DNA of 64,000 nucleotides from Patiria pectinifera (Eukaryota; Echinodermata; Asteroidea; Valvatida; Asterinidae). The position numbers were made by a program, and so were the translations under genes. Below are positions 45,914 to 57,409 of the stretch, one piece after another. The stretch covers positions 15,996,001 to 16,060,000 of the forward strand of contig CM057141.1 in assembly GCA_029964075.1 (NCBI GenBank). Reading direction: 5' to 3'. The first letter of the stretch is position 1. Each line of letters opens with the position of its first letter. Under the pieces are notes generated by a model. It searched no databases, was not told where the DNA came from, and worked only from the letters and a program-made list of their open reading frames with translations.

Positions 45914-48900
45914 ATGGAGTTCAAGTTACGCAGTCTGTTCCACGACCCGGAGTACTACACCAAGTCCTTCCACTGCTACGCTGCTCTGTCGGCGAAGTTC
46001 AGCGTGCTTGCCAACTGGGGAGAGACTGTGTTTGGTGAAGCTGTCGTTGACAAAATCAAGGTCACGCTGGGCGAGAACGAAGAGCTACGGGTCCTGGGAA
46101 TGGGGAGCGGGTCAGGTATGCATAATATAAAGTTCGCCGAGAACAGAAACATTTCCGAATTGAACGGAGAAAAGTATGATTGCTGTTGGTTTTGTGGCTC
46201 TTGTTGTGTACATTATAATATAAAGGACTGTCTCAAAACCTGTTATATAGCAGTTTAAAGTGATTCTGATGGACATTCAGGCTGGGGCGGGCCTAAAAAC
46301 AGACACACATTGCGAACGCTCTCAATAATGAATGTGTTGTCAAACTTACGCAACTGGGATCCGCACTCAGTATACAATACTTTCAGAATCATTTTAGTGA
46401 CGGTCTGTTTTCATAAATGAACATCATAAAGAAAATAGATTTCCAATTTCCCAAATGATCTATAATTACATCTTGATATCGTTTAGACACACCCCCATAA
46501 ATGCATGAAAGTGAATACGGAATTGAAGTGTTAAGTAATTAGTTCTTCCGGTCGCATCATCAGTCCTTTTTACTTATATTAGGGAGGTATTTAAAAAAAA
46601 AAATACTTTTTAACTATTTTAAAATTAAAACAATGATTGAAAAAAAAAGCAGGGATCAATTTAATACGCTTAATATGTACATAAAATTAACTTATTTACA
46701 TTCGTAAAATAATTTTTTCGTAAAATACGTTTTTTTAAAGAAAGAAGTAATTCTTCCATTCCCAAAGTTTATGCACAAAATTAATGTCCAATGAATCATT
46801 GCAGATAGCTTGCTGTATCACGGTGAACGAAATGTGTCACAGAAAAACCTGCAGAATCTGGTCTTGTACGATGAACATGTACATATGCGGCGCCCATACG
46901 TGTACATAGTACCGTACGTCGTACTTGCGTACATGTACTTCAACGTCGTTAATTGTCCAATCACAAAATGGCAACAAGGCTACGATTATTGCGCAGTGTG
47001 GCCTACTGAGTCCGCCATCTTCGTTCTTGACTTTTCGCGAACACGGCCGTTCGCGTGTGTTCCCGTCATTTCGAAACACCGTTCTCGTGTTCATTCAAAA
47101 CGAGAACGGGGTTTCGAATACGTCCTAGGTGCACTCCGTGCATGCAGTGATTGCATCGAAACTCCGGTTTCTCTGAGAGACTTTATTACAACCGATTGGT
47201 AATACCAGACGGATAACGTATATCACCAACCGATAATGTAACAGTTGGACCGATACTGTATCACCACTAACTGATATATTACAAAAATTGCCCGGATGTG
47301 CTTACACTATCAGTCAGTTATCGGTCCTGGCCGATAATGTAACAGAAATTGACTAATAGTAACCTTTACGACACTTCGGTCAAGTTTATTACATATCGGT
47401 TAGTGATACGGTATGTCAGTTCTTATTATTGTTACATTATCGGTTGGTGATCCGTTGGTCACTATCAGTTGTAACATGTTGTCAAAGAAGGAAATATTGA
47501 TATGATCGCAAGTCATACTATACGCCAACTTCCTAGCATTGGTATATATATACCGACAGACTGGTAATGACTCGAGTCAATGGCTCAACTCGAGTCCGAC
47601 TCGACTCGACTAGAGTCGAGTCACTTCCTTAAAATGACTCGACTCGACTCGCCAAAATTCAGTGACTCGTTAAAACTCTGACTGCCGACCGGTTGGGCGA
47701 CCTGCATATACGAGAAAGTTATTTCTAACTCCCTGATTTGTTGGAACATCGATCAATAAAAGAGCGTGTTTGGGTCGTAATTAATTATATAATATACAGG
47801 GTGAGTAAAAAAAACCACCGAAACCCAAATTTCGGGACTTGTTTTAGTGAAGTTCTGCATTGCATGTAGCACTTTTTAAATCTAGTGTATAAAAGCCCAA
47901 TTCATAAGCTTTCTTTTAGTACAAGAATCATTCAAATCACTCATGTACTTTTTAAGTTACGGAATTTTATACACAACCACCGTTTTAAAGTTCTGTCCAC
48001 GGATCACACAAAAAAGGTGTGCGTTCTTTCAGCAAAACGACACACATCCCTATGTGATTTGTTTTTCGTTTTGCTGAAAGAACACCATACCTCTTTTGTG
48101 ACCCGTGGTCAATTTGAATGATTCTTGTACTAAAAGAAAGCTTATGAATCGGGCTTTCATATCCTAGAATTTGAAAGTGCTACATGCAGAACTTCACTAA
48201 AACAGTAATCCTACATTTGGATTTCGTTATTTTTTTACTCACCCTGTTTTATACTTGTACAGCGTAATAACGTTTGCAGTTGTATTTTATATTCTTCAGG
48301 TGAGATGGACATGAAGATGCTGACCAAACTCCTGCGACGCTTTCCACTCATCAACAACCGTGTAGTTGAGCCTGCCATGGACCAGCTTGTCAAGTACAAG
48401 GCCTTAGCACAATCCAAGGCACACGACCTACACGGAGTAACTTGCGACTGGCGTCAGCAGACGATCGATCAATACGAAAAGGCGGGAGATTCGAGGCAGT
48501 TTCATTTCATCAGCTCGATTCACTCCATCTATTACGCGGACGATGTTGACCGTTCCCTGATGTATCTTTACGACCGGTTGGAGCCTGGAGGAATCTTGCT
48601 AGTGGTAACAGTCTCAGGTAGGCCTATCTATGATTCTTCTAAAAAAAAAAGAGTAAAGTTTCCCAAGCGCAAGGCTCGCTGAATCGCACTTCACCAACCG
48701 TAACTCGCGTGCAAAAATCGTAATTTCTACCCTAAAAAACTGTTCGAAATTACAAAAAAAGGTATCATTTGAATAGAGAAAAATCTGCTTTAGGTTCAAA
48801 AGGTCAATTTTTGATGATAAAAAACACCATTGAGTCAAATTTGATCGAAACTAAGGAGGGGACCGTAACTACACGATCGCCCAGATTTCTTCAAGCACTT

Positions 48901-49381
48901 GGTAGGCAAAAAGAGACCTCGAAATTTCTTCATGTTTTGTTCATTGGGTATGTGCTTGCAGGAGGTCAGTAAAAAAATGCATAGGTCTCTTTAACTTACA
49001 CTCTCATAATGTCTTTTACCAGACGACAGTGGGTACTGGCGTTTATGGAATCACTTCCCAAGTTTTCAAGACAGTCTGATGACCTTCACAAACTCGTCCC
49101 ACATACGCGGCTCCTTGGAGCGCCGAGGCATCCCGTGCACGCAATACCACCAACGCTCCCGTGTCGAGATCACCCAGTGTTTCGACGAGGCGTCGGAGGA
49201 GGGCGCCCTGGTGGTGGATTTCCTGACCCACGTGATCAAGTTGAAGGAGACGGCGCCTGCGCAGTTGTACAAGGAGGTCATTGAATATCTCGGGAGTGAC
49301 AATTGCTCCGAGAAGAGCGCAGACGATGTTCTCTTCAACAACGACTGGGATGCAGTTGTCGTGTGCAAGCCAGTGGACTAG
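45914..49381 (+). CDS. HNMT-like methyltransferase, copy D (3 coding exons, diverged)
   Basis: Plus-strand member of the same family. Coding exons are 45914-46115, 48300-48617 and 49023-49381, 879 bp or 292 residues, exactly the length of human HNMT. Intron phases equal those of copies A-C, but intron 1 is 2.2 kb. The start MEFKLRSLFHDPEYY sits in CATCATGG. Motif I is VLGMGSGSG, then EMDMKMLTKLLRRFPLINNR. VVEPA supplies the acidic SAM-ribose ligand, FHFISSIHSIYYADD the core strand, and VLFNNDWDAVVV the C-terminal strand. The last keeps the residue equivalent to human Asn283, while Glu28 and Gln143 equivalents are Lys and His. Upstream in-frame ATG (45812) is possible but unlike the paralogues. 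AATAAA at 49833 is a candidate poly-A signal. Confidence 0.88.
46116..47209. other. Left part of gene D intron 1
   Basis: Intronic AT-rich sequence. The open frame at 46810-47202 overlaps repeats of TACATGTAC type and GTTCTCG/CGAGAAC inverted pairs. It has no recognisable domain. Confidence 0.6.
47210..47470. mobile_element. Foldback element in gene D intron 1
   Basis: Left ATCACCAACCGATAATGTAA pairs with right TTACATTATCGGTTGGTGAT. Inner CTGTATCACCACTAACTGAT pairs imperfectly with ATCGGTTAGTGATACGGTAT. It has several nested arms around a CCGATAA motif and no coding capacity. Confidence 0.8.
47563..47690. mobile_element. Short CTCGA-rich hAT-type derivative
   Basis: GTAATGACTCGAGTCAATGG on the left, then GACTCGACTCG repeats, then GTGACTCGTTAAAACTCTG. 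It is a deleted, ~125-bp version of the elements in the duplication units. Confidence 0.7.
47797..48246. mobile_element. Mariner-like MITE (CAGGGTGAGTAAAAAA ends), copy 1
   Basis: Inverted ends CAGGGTGAGTAAAAAA and TTTTTTTACTCACCCTG, with TA on the left and TT on the right. Inner sequences such as AAGCTTTCTTTTAGTACAAG and CTTGTACTAAAAGAAAGCTT are also inverted, so the element folds. It ends only about 50 bp before gene D exon 2. A second copy is at 57410-57751. Confidence 0.85.
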
Positions 49382-50296
49382 GGTCCGAGGTTTCTGTATA
49401 CAGAGATACAGATACAGATACGATTTGCCGTATTCGTGCAAAATCATAGCGGGTACCTGCAAAAACGGTGGGCCCCATCTGGGAATGTTACCTGCATGTT
49501 ATCTTGTAATTGTATGAGGAATACACTGAAATATAGATAGTCGTCAGCATAGTAATTGTTTTATTTGATATTTTGATTGAATGCTCGTTCGTTTCAAGCT
49601 AGAGGACCGTTCTTCCTTCCTTCCCCCTTAATTGGGTCTGTCCATTACACATGCATAACCAGAACACAATCTGAAATATAACACCGATGCCTATAAAATT
49701 TGGTGATGATTTACTGTTTAGTTCAAGTTAGAGTGTGATCATAGACTATAGTACAGTTTGAACTAGGCTAAACTGCAATTAAAAAAAAGCTACCTATGCA
49801 GTGATGCTGACAGCTGCACATCTTTAAATGTCAATAAATGTTTACAGTATAGTTATACGCCTTAGCGATGTCTTTTTAATGTAATTTTAATTTCCGGTTT
49901 TGAATAACAATTAAAATTTTGTATTAAACACCTGTCATCGTTGTCGTGGCGTCATTGTTCAATATAGCCTAGTCTTTGTAATCTTATTATTTGGGTAGAC
50001 TCTTGGAATATTTTGAAATGCAAATTAATTGTGAATCTCAAAAATCAAAGTTGTTGGGTGCTGTAATGCTGCCGCACAGTGCACCGCATTCTGCGGACGT
50101 GCGAGAAACAACATGTATGTATTGATGACATGTGTTTGTTACACTCACGCAATGTGTATCGCACATTGTTGGACACGGCTGGGAATACGTATGCGTAAAC
50201 ATATGCTGCAGAATGTCCCCCCGTCCGATGCAAACACTGGGGTTTTTCTTTTTCTCGGGAACGGTAACTATAGGTTAGGTCAAAAACGACTTTTGC
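49382..50296. other. 3' flank of gene D, no gene seen
   Basis: AT-rich sequence with likely 3' UTR (49382 to about 49850). Part resembles 51420-51460 and 51930-52150 (ACACAATCTGAAATATAACA; CATCTGTCATCGTTGT), hinting at an old local duplication. Confidence 0.5.
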
Positions 50297-51000
50297 AACT
50301 CACTCACTCACTCACTCGGTTGCCCACAGGCGGGATCGAGTATGGCTTTTCCAAGTAATTCGGTCTTGCATGAGGGTGGCCAGTTCGTCTGTTGATTCTA
50401 CACCGGTGTCCTTTTGCAGCACCCCGGTGTAAGACATTTTCGATCTTCCTCGTCTCCTGTGTCCGCGGGTTGGTTTCCAGAGAATGACTTTGTGTGCCTC
50501 CAACTCCGGGTGCCGGTAACAGTGGCCTGCTAACTGCATCCGACGGGCTGCGATTTTGTCTCCGACCCTAGGGAGGTCGCCATATAGGTCGTCATTGGTT
50601 ATACGTGGTCCTCCCAGGATACATTGAGCGCCACTCGGAGCATGCGTGTGTAGCATCCATTGAACGACTTCTCCATCGTAGGAGTTAGAGTCCATGTTTC
50701 GCATCCATACAGAAGCACTGACTCGATGGTTGCCAAGAAGAACGATTTTTACGTTGCGGCTAATGGTGGAACTCCACACTTTCTTCATGTCAGCCAGTGC
50801 CCTCCGCCTTTCCTTTCCTGACCTTGATGTCCTGGTCACTAGAGTTGATCCATGCGCCAAGGTACTTAAAGTCAGGGACCTCATTCAGCTCTCTTCCCTC
50901 CAGCGTCTTCAAATGAGTGTGTTCGGGCGTGTTGAAAGTGGAATACTCAGTTTTCTTTGCATTGAGCCTGAGTCCTACATTCCGATTCCCGGTTCCCACT
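50297..51000 (-). mobile_element. LINE 3' end (reverse transcriptase remnant)
   Basis: The minus strand encodes VGLRLNAKKTEYSTF followed by VPDFKYLGAWI (polymerase thumb-side motifs). In a shifted frame it then encodes ITNDDLYGDLP, AARRMQLAGHCYRHPE and GHRRRGRSKMSYTG, the typical LINE C-terminal tail. The frame ends in a stop immediately followed by a TGAG microsatellite (50297-50316), as expected for a LINE 3' end. The catalytic YADD region and everything upstream are missing, and one frame change lies near 50800-50880. Confidence 0.85.
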
Positions 51001-52160
51001 CCCATTCCACTGCCCTGACTAGTACTACTGGCTGATCCGGTCAACCGAGAAGCGGGGATAGCCTGGTGCTGTGGCACACCACTGCAGGGATAGGGCACCA
51101 TCGGGACGGCACGCTACCAACCAAACCAGCCTGACGCAAGAGAGCTGGCACGACACAAAACAGAAATTGTAATAGAGTTAAATGGGACACAAAGGTGTAT
51201 TTCCAAGGATTGAGCATTGCGGGGCCCTTTAATCGGACATTAAAACTGTGCGCAGGTCCAGTTGAGTTACTGACTCCTCCGTTTTGTGGTGTTTACGAAC
51301 TTTATTGGTAATATAAAAGGACATCTATATTATATAGGATAGTGATAAAGGAACAAAAAGTTCAAACGACAATAAAGGAATAACATAGGCCAATAAACGT
51401 GCTCGACTCACCCGCTCATAATGTAAATAAAACACAATCTGAAATATAACATTTCGCAATGCGTAATTGGTGGTGAAGGGAATTTTGCTTGTTGTTACTT
51501 TAGGCCAAAAAAAAATAATCGGTTTTTGGTCAGACCGAAGTTCCGGAATTGATGCGGTGACGCGGTTTTTTTTTTTCTTTTTTTCTTTTTTTCAAGCTTG
51601 AATATTATTGTACAGACAAGGTGGGTACTATTTTGCTTTTTTGTGTCCTCATTATACATTGGTGTCCTCCATAATTTGCCTTGGTGCCCTTTATCATTTG
51701 CCTCGGTGCAATTTCCCCATTCCTTGGTGCTCCTTGGTACAAAAATTTGAGGAGGTGCAGCAATAGAGGGCGCTGTTGTAGCTTCCGTGTTAATTTGAAG
51801 AAAAAAAAAAGGTTGACGCGCATGATTAAAATCGACGCGCGCGCTGACCAGAGACCGAGGTATTGTTTTTGGCCTTATTATTAATGCATGTAAATGATTT
51901 AACATGTTCAGCCTTGAAGTCTTTTTTCTTCAACATAATACGTAAAAGTGTGCTGTTGTACAGTTTGAAGTAATGAGCCACCCGATCTGCTAAAAAAACT
52001 ACTTCATGTAGTGATGCAGACAGCTGATGACATCTTGAAATGTCAAAGAGATACGGTTTTCAATGTAGGTACGCAGTAGTGATCATGACATTTGAATGGA
52101 ATTGAGTTTCCGGTTTTGAATTATAATAAAAAGGTCGGATAAAACATCTGTCATCGTTGT
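51001..52160. other. Non-coding stretch
   Basis: No gene. It includes a T-run (51568-51593), a tract of GGTGC/CTTGGTGC repeats (51658-51745) and AT-rich sequence. Open frames here overlap on both strands and show no domain. Confidence 0.55.
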
Positions 52161-52217
52161 GAGTGCGATGGTAAGAATAATTTCATGAGGTGACAGAAAT
52201 TATTCTTTCCATCGCAC
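52161..52217. repeat. Imperfect hairpin
   Basis: GTGCGATGGTAAGAATAATT and AATTATTCTTTCCATCGCAC are inverted around ATGAGGTGACAG-like sequence. It lies just left of the MITE at 52240. Confidence 0.75.
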
Positions 52218-52239
52218 GAACGTAAAACATTCGTTATTT

Positions 52240-52578
52240 GTTTTATACAACACCTGAATAAATTCTCGTCATTTGATTGGTAAATTATAAACTACAATTT
52301 ATTTTGATTTTAAAGATGTTGAACTACCCCTTCACGAAAATGTTTGAACCCAACGCTGTAGCGCTGGCTCTTTGGAACAATACGCGCTACACTGAACGCG
52401 CACACCAGGATGCATTTTGCACGCAAATACCGCGTCATGGAAAAGCGCAAAGTGAAACGGTATAAACGCATGGGTATAACACATGGTCGCACCGTGCTTT
52501 ATACCGAATAATAATATGTCACGTGATCTACAATTCACCAATCAGATGACGGGGATTTATTCAGGTGTTGTATAAAGA
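52240..52578. mobile_element. MITE with ~50-bp inverted ends, member 1
   Basis: ATACAACACCTGAATAAATT on the left is inverted at right as ATTTATTCAGGTGTTGTATA, extending through CGTCATNTGATTGGT. The interior includes AATGTTTGAACCCAACGC and CTGGCTCTTTGGAACAATAC. The same interior, inverted, occurs in the adjacent member 2. Confidence 0.83.
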
Positions 52579-52582
52579 ATAT

Positions 52583-52979
52583 TATAACACCTCACCCACA
52601 GATTCTGTGTCTTGATTGGCCGAGAGCGAGTCACATGTTACTTTCTAATTTTGCTATCTTTCTATGCACGACCAAAAGTACTATGCGCATAGCAACCAAA
52701 GTACTATACCATTAGCAACCAAAGTACTATTTCCACGGCGCGGTATTTGTGTGCAAATGCATGCTGGTGTGCGCGTTGCGCGTTGTGCGTAGCGCGTATT
52801 ATTCCAAAGAGAGCGCGCCGCAGACTTGGGTTCAAACATTTCTTGAAGGGTTAGTTTTTAAGAGAGAAATACATTTTCCACCAATTTTGTATTGAAATTA
52901 AAGTTTATTTCAACTGTGTTCAGATTTAAATAATGTAAAATATTAAAATCAAGCAGAATCTGTGGGTGAAGTGTTATAA
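52583..52979. mobile_element. MITE with shared interior, member 2
   Basis: The ends TATAACACCTCACCCACAGA and TCTGTGGGTGAAGTGTTATA are inverted. Interior TGGGTTCAAACATTTCTTGA and ATTATTCCAAAGAGAGCGCG are the inverted counterparts of member 1's interior. The two adjacent elements therefore share a core but have different ends. Confidence 0.8.
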
Positions 52980-52981
52980 AA

Positions 52982-53143
52982 CAAATATTGAATGCTTTAT
53001 CTCGTGGTGAAGTAAAACTAGCCTCCCTCGGTGATCCATGGACCATTCTATTTTCCCTCGGCTTCGCCTCGGGAAAATAGAATGGTCCATGGATCACCTC
53101 GGGAGGCTAGTTTTACTACACCACTCGAAGCATTCAATATTTG
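52982..53143. mobile_element. 162-bp near-perfect foldback
   Basis: CAAATATTGAATGC at the left is inverted at the right. The arms run through AGTAAAACTAGCCTCCC, GGTGATCCATGGACCATTCT and ATTTTCCC with only a few mismatches, to a GCTTCGC centre. It begins where member 2 ends. Confidence 0.9.
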
Positions 53144-54239
53144 TATACTATTACATCGACTGTACTAAAATCAGACCTACCGGTAGTCTAGCAAGGGTTC
53201 GTGATAAACGAGCTGATTCGGCGATTAATTAGAGCGGGAGCCATGGGTCATTTATTTTGGGGGGGAAATGACCAAGTTGGTGGGTATTTTTTGGAAAGGT
53301 TACACCTTGGGGTACGCGATGTATTTGGCTAGTCATTGTGGTTACCTGGTGGAGCGTCAACACGGATGCCTCACTATGACAAAAAACACTCCTTGTTCCT
53401 GGCAATAACGTCAAGAAATATCAAATATATTATATTAAAATTTTCGTCCAGTAATTTTTCATGATGTGTCACATTGGGAAAAATATATTTTCATGAGAAC
53501 TCGTCAAACAAGAAAAATAATGTAACCGAAACAACGGAGTGCGTTACATGTAAAAAAAATACCGTCGAAATGGAAGCCAACGTTCATGAAAAAAACCCGG
53601 ATGCCTACTCATTTTGTGTGTGCAAAATACCAGTTGTATGAATTGGAATTTTGTGCAGTGATTGTTCTTGATGTGTAATATTTGGAATTTCGATCAATTT
53701 CGTGGGAAACCGTCAAACATTTCAAAAACAAAATGACCGAAACAATACTTTACAGTGTTTTAAACTCGAAAAATACAATCCAAATAAAAAACGCGCTTTT
53801 CATGGAACAAAAGCAACACGTAATCTTGCAAAGGAAGAGAATTTCATTTCATTTATTATTTCGCAGGTCAAATTTACAATGGGAGAAAAAACACAATAAT
53901 AATATTACAGACAGTATAGACATAAAAAAGACATAAGTTTGAAAAAAAATACACATTAAACCATAAAAAATAATAAATAAGACCCTTGCACTGAGATAAT
54001 TGCACGCCCCTGCGGGATTGCTAAAAAGTGAACGAAATCACTGTCGAGTAGCCCTCCCATAGCATGACTAAAAACCCTATTTTGCAAAAACACAAACATT
54101 ATAACAGTCTTACACTATAACACATAATCCCATGGGCAAAAAGAAAAACCCCTTAAAATTGCACAAATTCCTGGAATTTATTATTATATTGCACCACATT
54201 AACAAGAAAAAGCAAGGAAAACACCCCCTAGATAACTTA
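53144..54239. other. Non-coding stretch
   Basis: AT-rich. No gene, repeat copy or RNA gene seen. Confidence 0.55.
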
Positions 54240-54660
54240 AGATCTAAAAAAAACAAAACGAGACCTTGGAAAACAGACAAAAAATCAAACGACCGACGAA
54301 CAGACAAAAAAACAAGACTCCAATTAAAGAGACAAGAAACAAATGACCCCACAGACAGAAAAACACAACCTCCGAAAGAAAACAGACAAGAAGCAAGAAC
54401 AAAACAAAACAGACAAGACAAAAACAATAACAAGGGGGAAAACAACAAACAAACAAGCGGACCGGCAAACAGTCCACCCAGCAGACAGACAGACGGAAGA
54501 GAAACAACCAAACACCCCAACGTACTGATGAAGAAACGACCCAAGAAACAAGCAACGACCGCACAAGCACCCCTACAAACACTGAGCCCCAAGCAAGATA
54601 AACAAACAAACAAACAAGCTCAAAAAACAAGAACACAACGGATATAAGAACAAGATAAAA
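54240..54660. repeat. Strand-asymmetric A/C-rich, T-poor tract
   Basis: About 420 bp whose plus strand is almost free of T, built of ACAAACAAACAAG- and AGACAGAC-type motifs. The composition keeps frames open on both strands for up to ~170 codons. The plus frame is Lys/Gln/Arg/Thr-rich and the minus frame Leu/Phe/Cys/Val-rich. Neither shows a domain, so I treat them as low-complexity artefacts. Confidence 0.75.
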
Positions 54661-55862
54661 AAAAGGGCCAACTGGACTGCGGATAAGGTTGAGCAAAGTC
54701 CCATCTGAACAAAACTTAATAATTATTTTACTGAATTGGAAGTTCCTTTGTTTCACTATTTTTACCTGTACATTTTATTTTGTCCAGCCTCTTTTCTCAG
54801 TGTCCTAAGTTTTTTTCTCGCGCGGCGGGCGGGGACGTAAGTTAATTAGTTCATTTTGTTTTTCTTAAAAAGTATTTTTTTAGTCATTTGGAACATTTTT
54901 CTTTTGCTAATTTGTGAATTTGGAGGATTCTTTTTCAAGGGAGTCCGAGAACCCGACTGTGTGGTATGGTATACAAATATCGCTTCCGGTGTCACATGAA
55001 AATCCGACTCCTATGAAAATCGGACCCCTTTTCCCTTTTATTGGTTAATCCCTCTCACGTGACCGGTCACTTTCCTAATTATCATACTTACGCATGCGCA
55101 GTATTACCAATGAGTCCGATTTTCATAGAAACGTAAATTCACGCTACACCGCCCCCCCCCCAAAATAGTCTGGTTCTCCGGCCGAGTCTGGTCCCCTTGC
55201 ACCTCTTGCTTTTAAAATCCACAATTGCACACAGGCTGATTGACATGGTGACCGTTTTAGCCGATTTTCGGCTAACTTTGACAGATTTTTTTGTTAAAAA
55301 ACGAGTTTGACAGAAAATTTGACAGAATGGATTTTTTTGGCAGATTTCTGGCAGAATCCTGCAAATGGTTATTTGACAGAAAAACATAGCAAATTTGAAA
55401 AAAAATGGTACATTTGTTTAAAAAAGCTTAAATCTTTTTCAAAGAAATCCTAGCATAATAGGACAGCTTGGCTGGCTTAGGTGCCGAGGTTCACTGGGAA
55501 CCGGACTTCATCGTGACGCAACAGTGTTTTGTCTAAAATTTACGCAATTTCATAACATCTTCATGTGACTATAGATTGTTTATAATTAATTTGAACCTTA
55601 ATTAAGGCAATACTACAACATCTGCAAGTGATTTTAAGTGTTTATATATTATAGTGTATTTCGAGTAATTCTTGGGAATTTGGCAGACTTTTGATCATTC
55701 TGACAGATTTTTGAAGTCCATTTAGCAGAATTTGGCCACGACCTTACGGTCACCCTGCTGAGTGACAGACTGCATGTGCTCGTGACTCGCTTCCGGAATT
55801 CCACTGTTCCAGATTTGGCAAGTTAACCCGTCATGTTTGGTAAGAAACTCATTCCGCAGCCT
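54661..55862. other. Non-coding stretch
   Basis: No gene. Several TTGACAGA/TTGGCAG phrases recur between 55270 and 55740. Confidence 0.5.
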
Positions 55863-55930
55863 AGCTCCATAAATGTGGCCAATTTACTGGACTACCTCCG
55901 TAAATAAAGCCCATAACTTCCATATGGAAG
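55863..55930 (-). mobile_element. Scrap of the duplicated LINE flank
   Basis: Minus-strand ACGGAGGTAGTCCAGTAAAT followed by TGGCCACATTTATGGAGC matches the region at 30705-30740 just before the LINE frame in the duplicated units. Confidence 0.65.
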
Positions 55931-55954
55931 TGTAGATAGGACATGGTTAAAAAT

Positions 55955-56495
55955 AAATCTAATTCGTACGTACGAATTACCAAACCGTACGTAAGAATTA
56001 CTAAACCGTACGTACGAATTACTAATTCGTACGTACGAATTACTAAACCGTATGTACAAATTACCAAATCGTACGTACGAATTACTAAACCGTACGTACG
56101 AATTACTAACCCGTACATGTACGAATTACTAAACCGTAGCCGTACGTACGAAATTATTAGTAATTCGTAAGTACGATTTATTAATCAATGGTTAAAAATA
56201 ATCTAATTCGTACGTACGAATTACCAAACTGTACGTACGAATTACTAAACCGTACGTACGAATTACTAATTCGTACGTACGAATTACTAAACCGTACGTA
56301 CAAATTACTAAATCGTACGTATGAACTATTAAACCGTACGTACGAATTACTAAACCATTGTAAACCGTACTTACGAATTACTAAACCGTACGTACGAAAT
56401 AATTAGTAATTTGTAAGTACGATTTATTAATTCGTACGTACGGTTTAGTATTTCGTATGTACGATTTAATAATTCGTACGTACGGTTTAGTAATT
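55955..56495. repeat. CGTACG-palindrome tandem array in two blocks
   Basis: ATTACTAAACCGTACGTACGA-like units of about 22 bp are repeated in two blocks (55960-56160 and 56205-56400). The orientation is reversed at the right end (56405-56495). Each unit contains the palindrome CGTACGTACG. Its structure resembles the interior of the MITE at 27339-27687. Confidence 0.88.
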
Positions 56496-56496
56496 C

Positions 56497-56795
56497 CAGT
56501 GGCGTAGCCAGGAATTTTCCAGTGGGGGACGCGCTGGGGCCTGGAACATTTCAGGTGGGGTGGGACGTCATGTAGATCAATGATAATTTTTAGAAACTCA
56601 AAATCTCAGGGGGCGACAAGGTTTCATGGGGGCTGTCGCAGTGGTGTAGCCAGGGGGCGTGGGGTGACAGCCCCCCATGAAACCTTGTCGCCCCCAGTCG
56701 CCCCCCACTGAGATTTTGAGTTTCAAAAAAATTATCATTGATCTACATTGTACATGACACCCCCATGAAATGTTCCAGCCCCCAGCGCCCCTGAA
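56497..56795. mobile_element. ~300-bp foldback with CAGTGGCGTAGCCAGG ends
   Basis: The left end CAGTGGCGTAGCCAGG is followed by an arm (GATCAATGATAATTTTTAGA, AAACTCAAAATCTCAG). The right half repeats this arm inverted. An internal CAGTGGTGTAGCCAGG near 56638 marks the centre. CAGTGGCG-type ends are common in hAT-like MITEs. Single degenerate ends also occur near 39194 and 60050. Confidence 0.8.
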
Positions 56796-56944
56796 AAATA
56801 CTTATAAAATATATGTATACAGTACGTTCAGTACCATTTATCTGAAATAAAGAAATAATTAACTTGAGGCACGACCATATGTTGTATTTCTCATGATAAT
56901 GTATTGATATTGTATTGACAATCTAAAAATATATCTAAAAATTC

Positions 56945-57136
56945 ATGAATTTGTTTGTTAATTGTTTTAGTTGTTTCCAGTGTGATATGTTGTGCTTGTG
57001 TTGTGCATGTAAACTGTGCTTTAATTTCGGAGGTAAACATCTTGATTCAGCAGCAGTGTGGACATTACGAATAATTACTGATACTATTTACAGATTGAAT
57101 GAAGATGAAAAAGAGGCTTGGGCAAACCTGGAAGCA
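56945..57136 (+). other. Possible orphan exon (weak)
   Basis: A frame ending GKHLDSAAVWTLRIITDTIY then RLNEDEKEAWANLEAVDRT runs into a good donor (ACA|GTAAGT at 57149). A TTTCCAG acceptor lies near 56980. The C-terminal part reads like real, charged helical protein. I recognise no family, see no partner exon, and cannot exclude chance. Confidence 0.25.
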
Positions 57137-57409
57137 GTAGACAGAACAGTAAGTTAACCTGGACTTTCTAAGATTAGTCAATGTCCACCAGGAGATTTTT
57201 GCAGGATTTTGCAGGATTGAGGAAGGTACATTTTGTATTAAAGGCGAAGAAAAAAAAGTTGGGTTTCCTGACACCTTGAACCAAAAATAGGATGGGTGGG
57301 TAGGTGGCTAAAATCTATTCTGTTTTTTTGCTCTAAATTTTTACAGCTAGAAAAATAAATTCTGCTAGCATCGTGACTTTGGGTGTGATCCCTGGCCACA
57401 TGGCATACA

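Noticed and set aside
46810-47202. 130-codon frame in gene D intron 1
   Set aside because: No domain, overlapping frames on both strands, contains inverted-pair sequence; it lies within the intron of a well-supported gene.
54110-54756. Open frames of about 170 codons on both strands
   Set aside because: They come from a T-poor, low-complexity tract. Their amino-acid make-up is just the codon reading of ACAAAC/AGACAG repeats.
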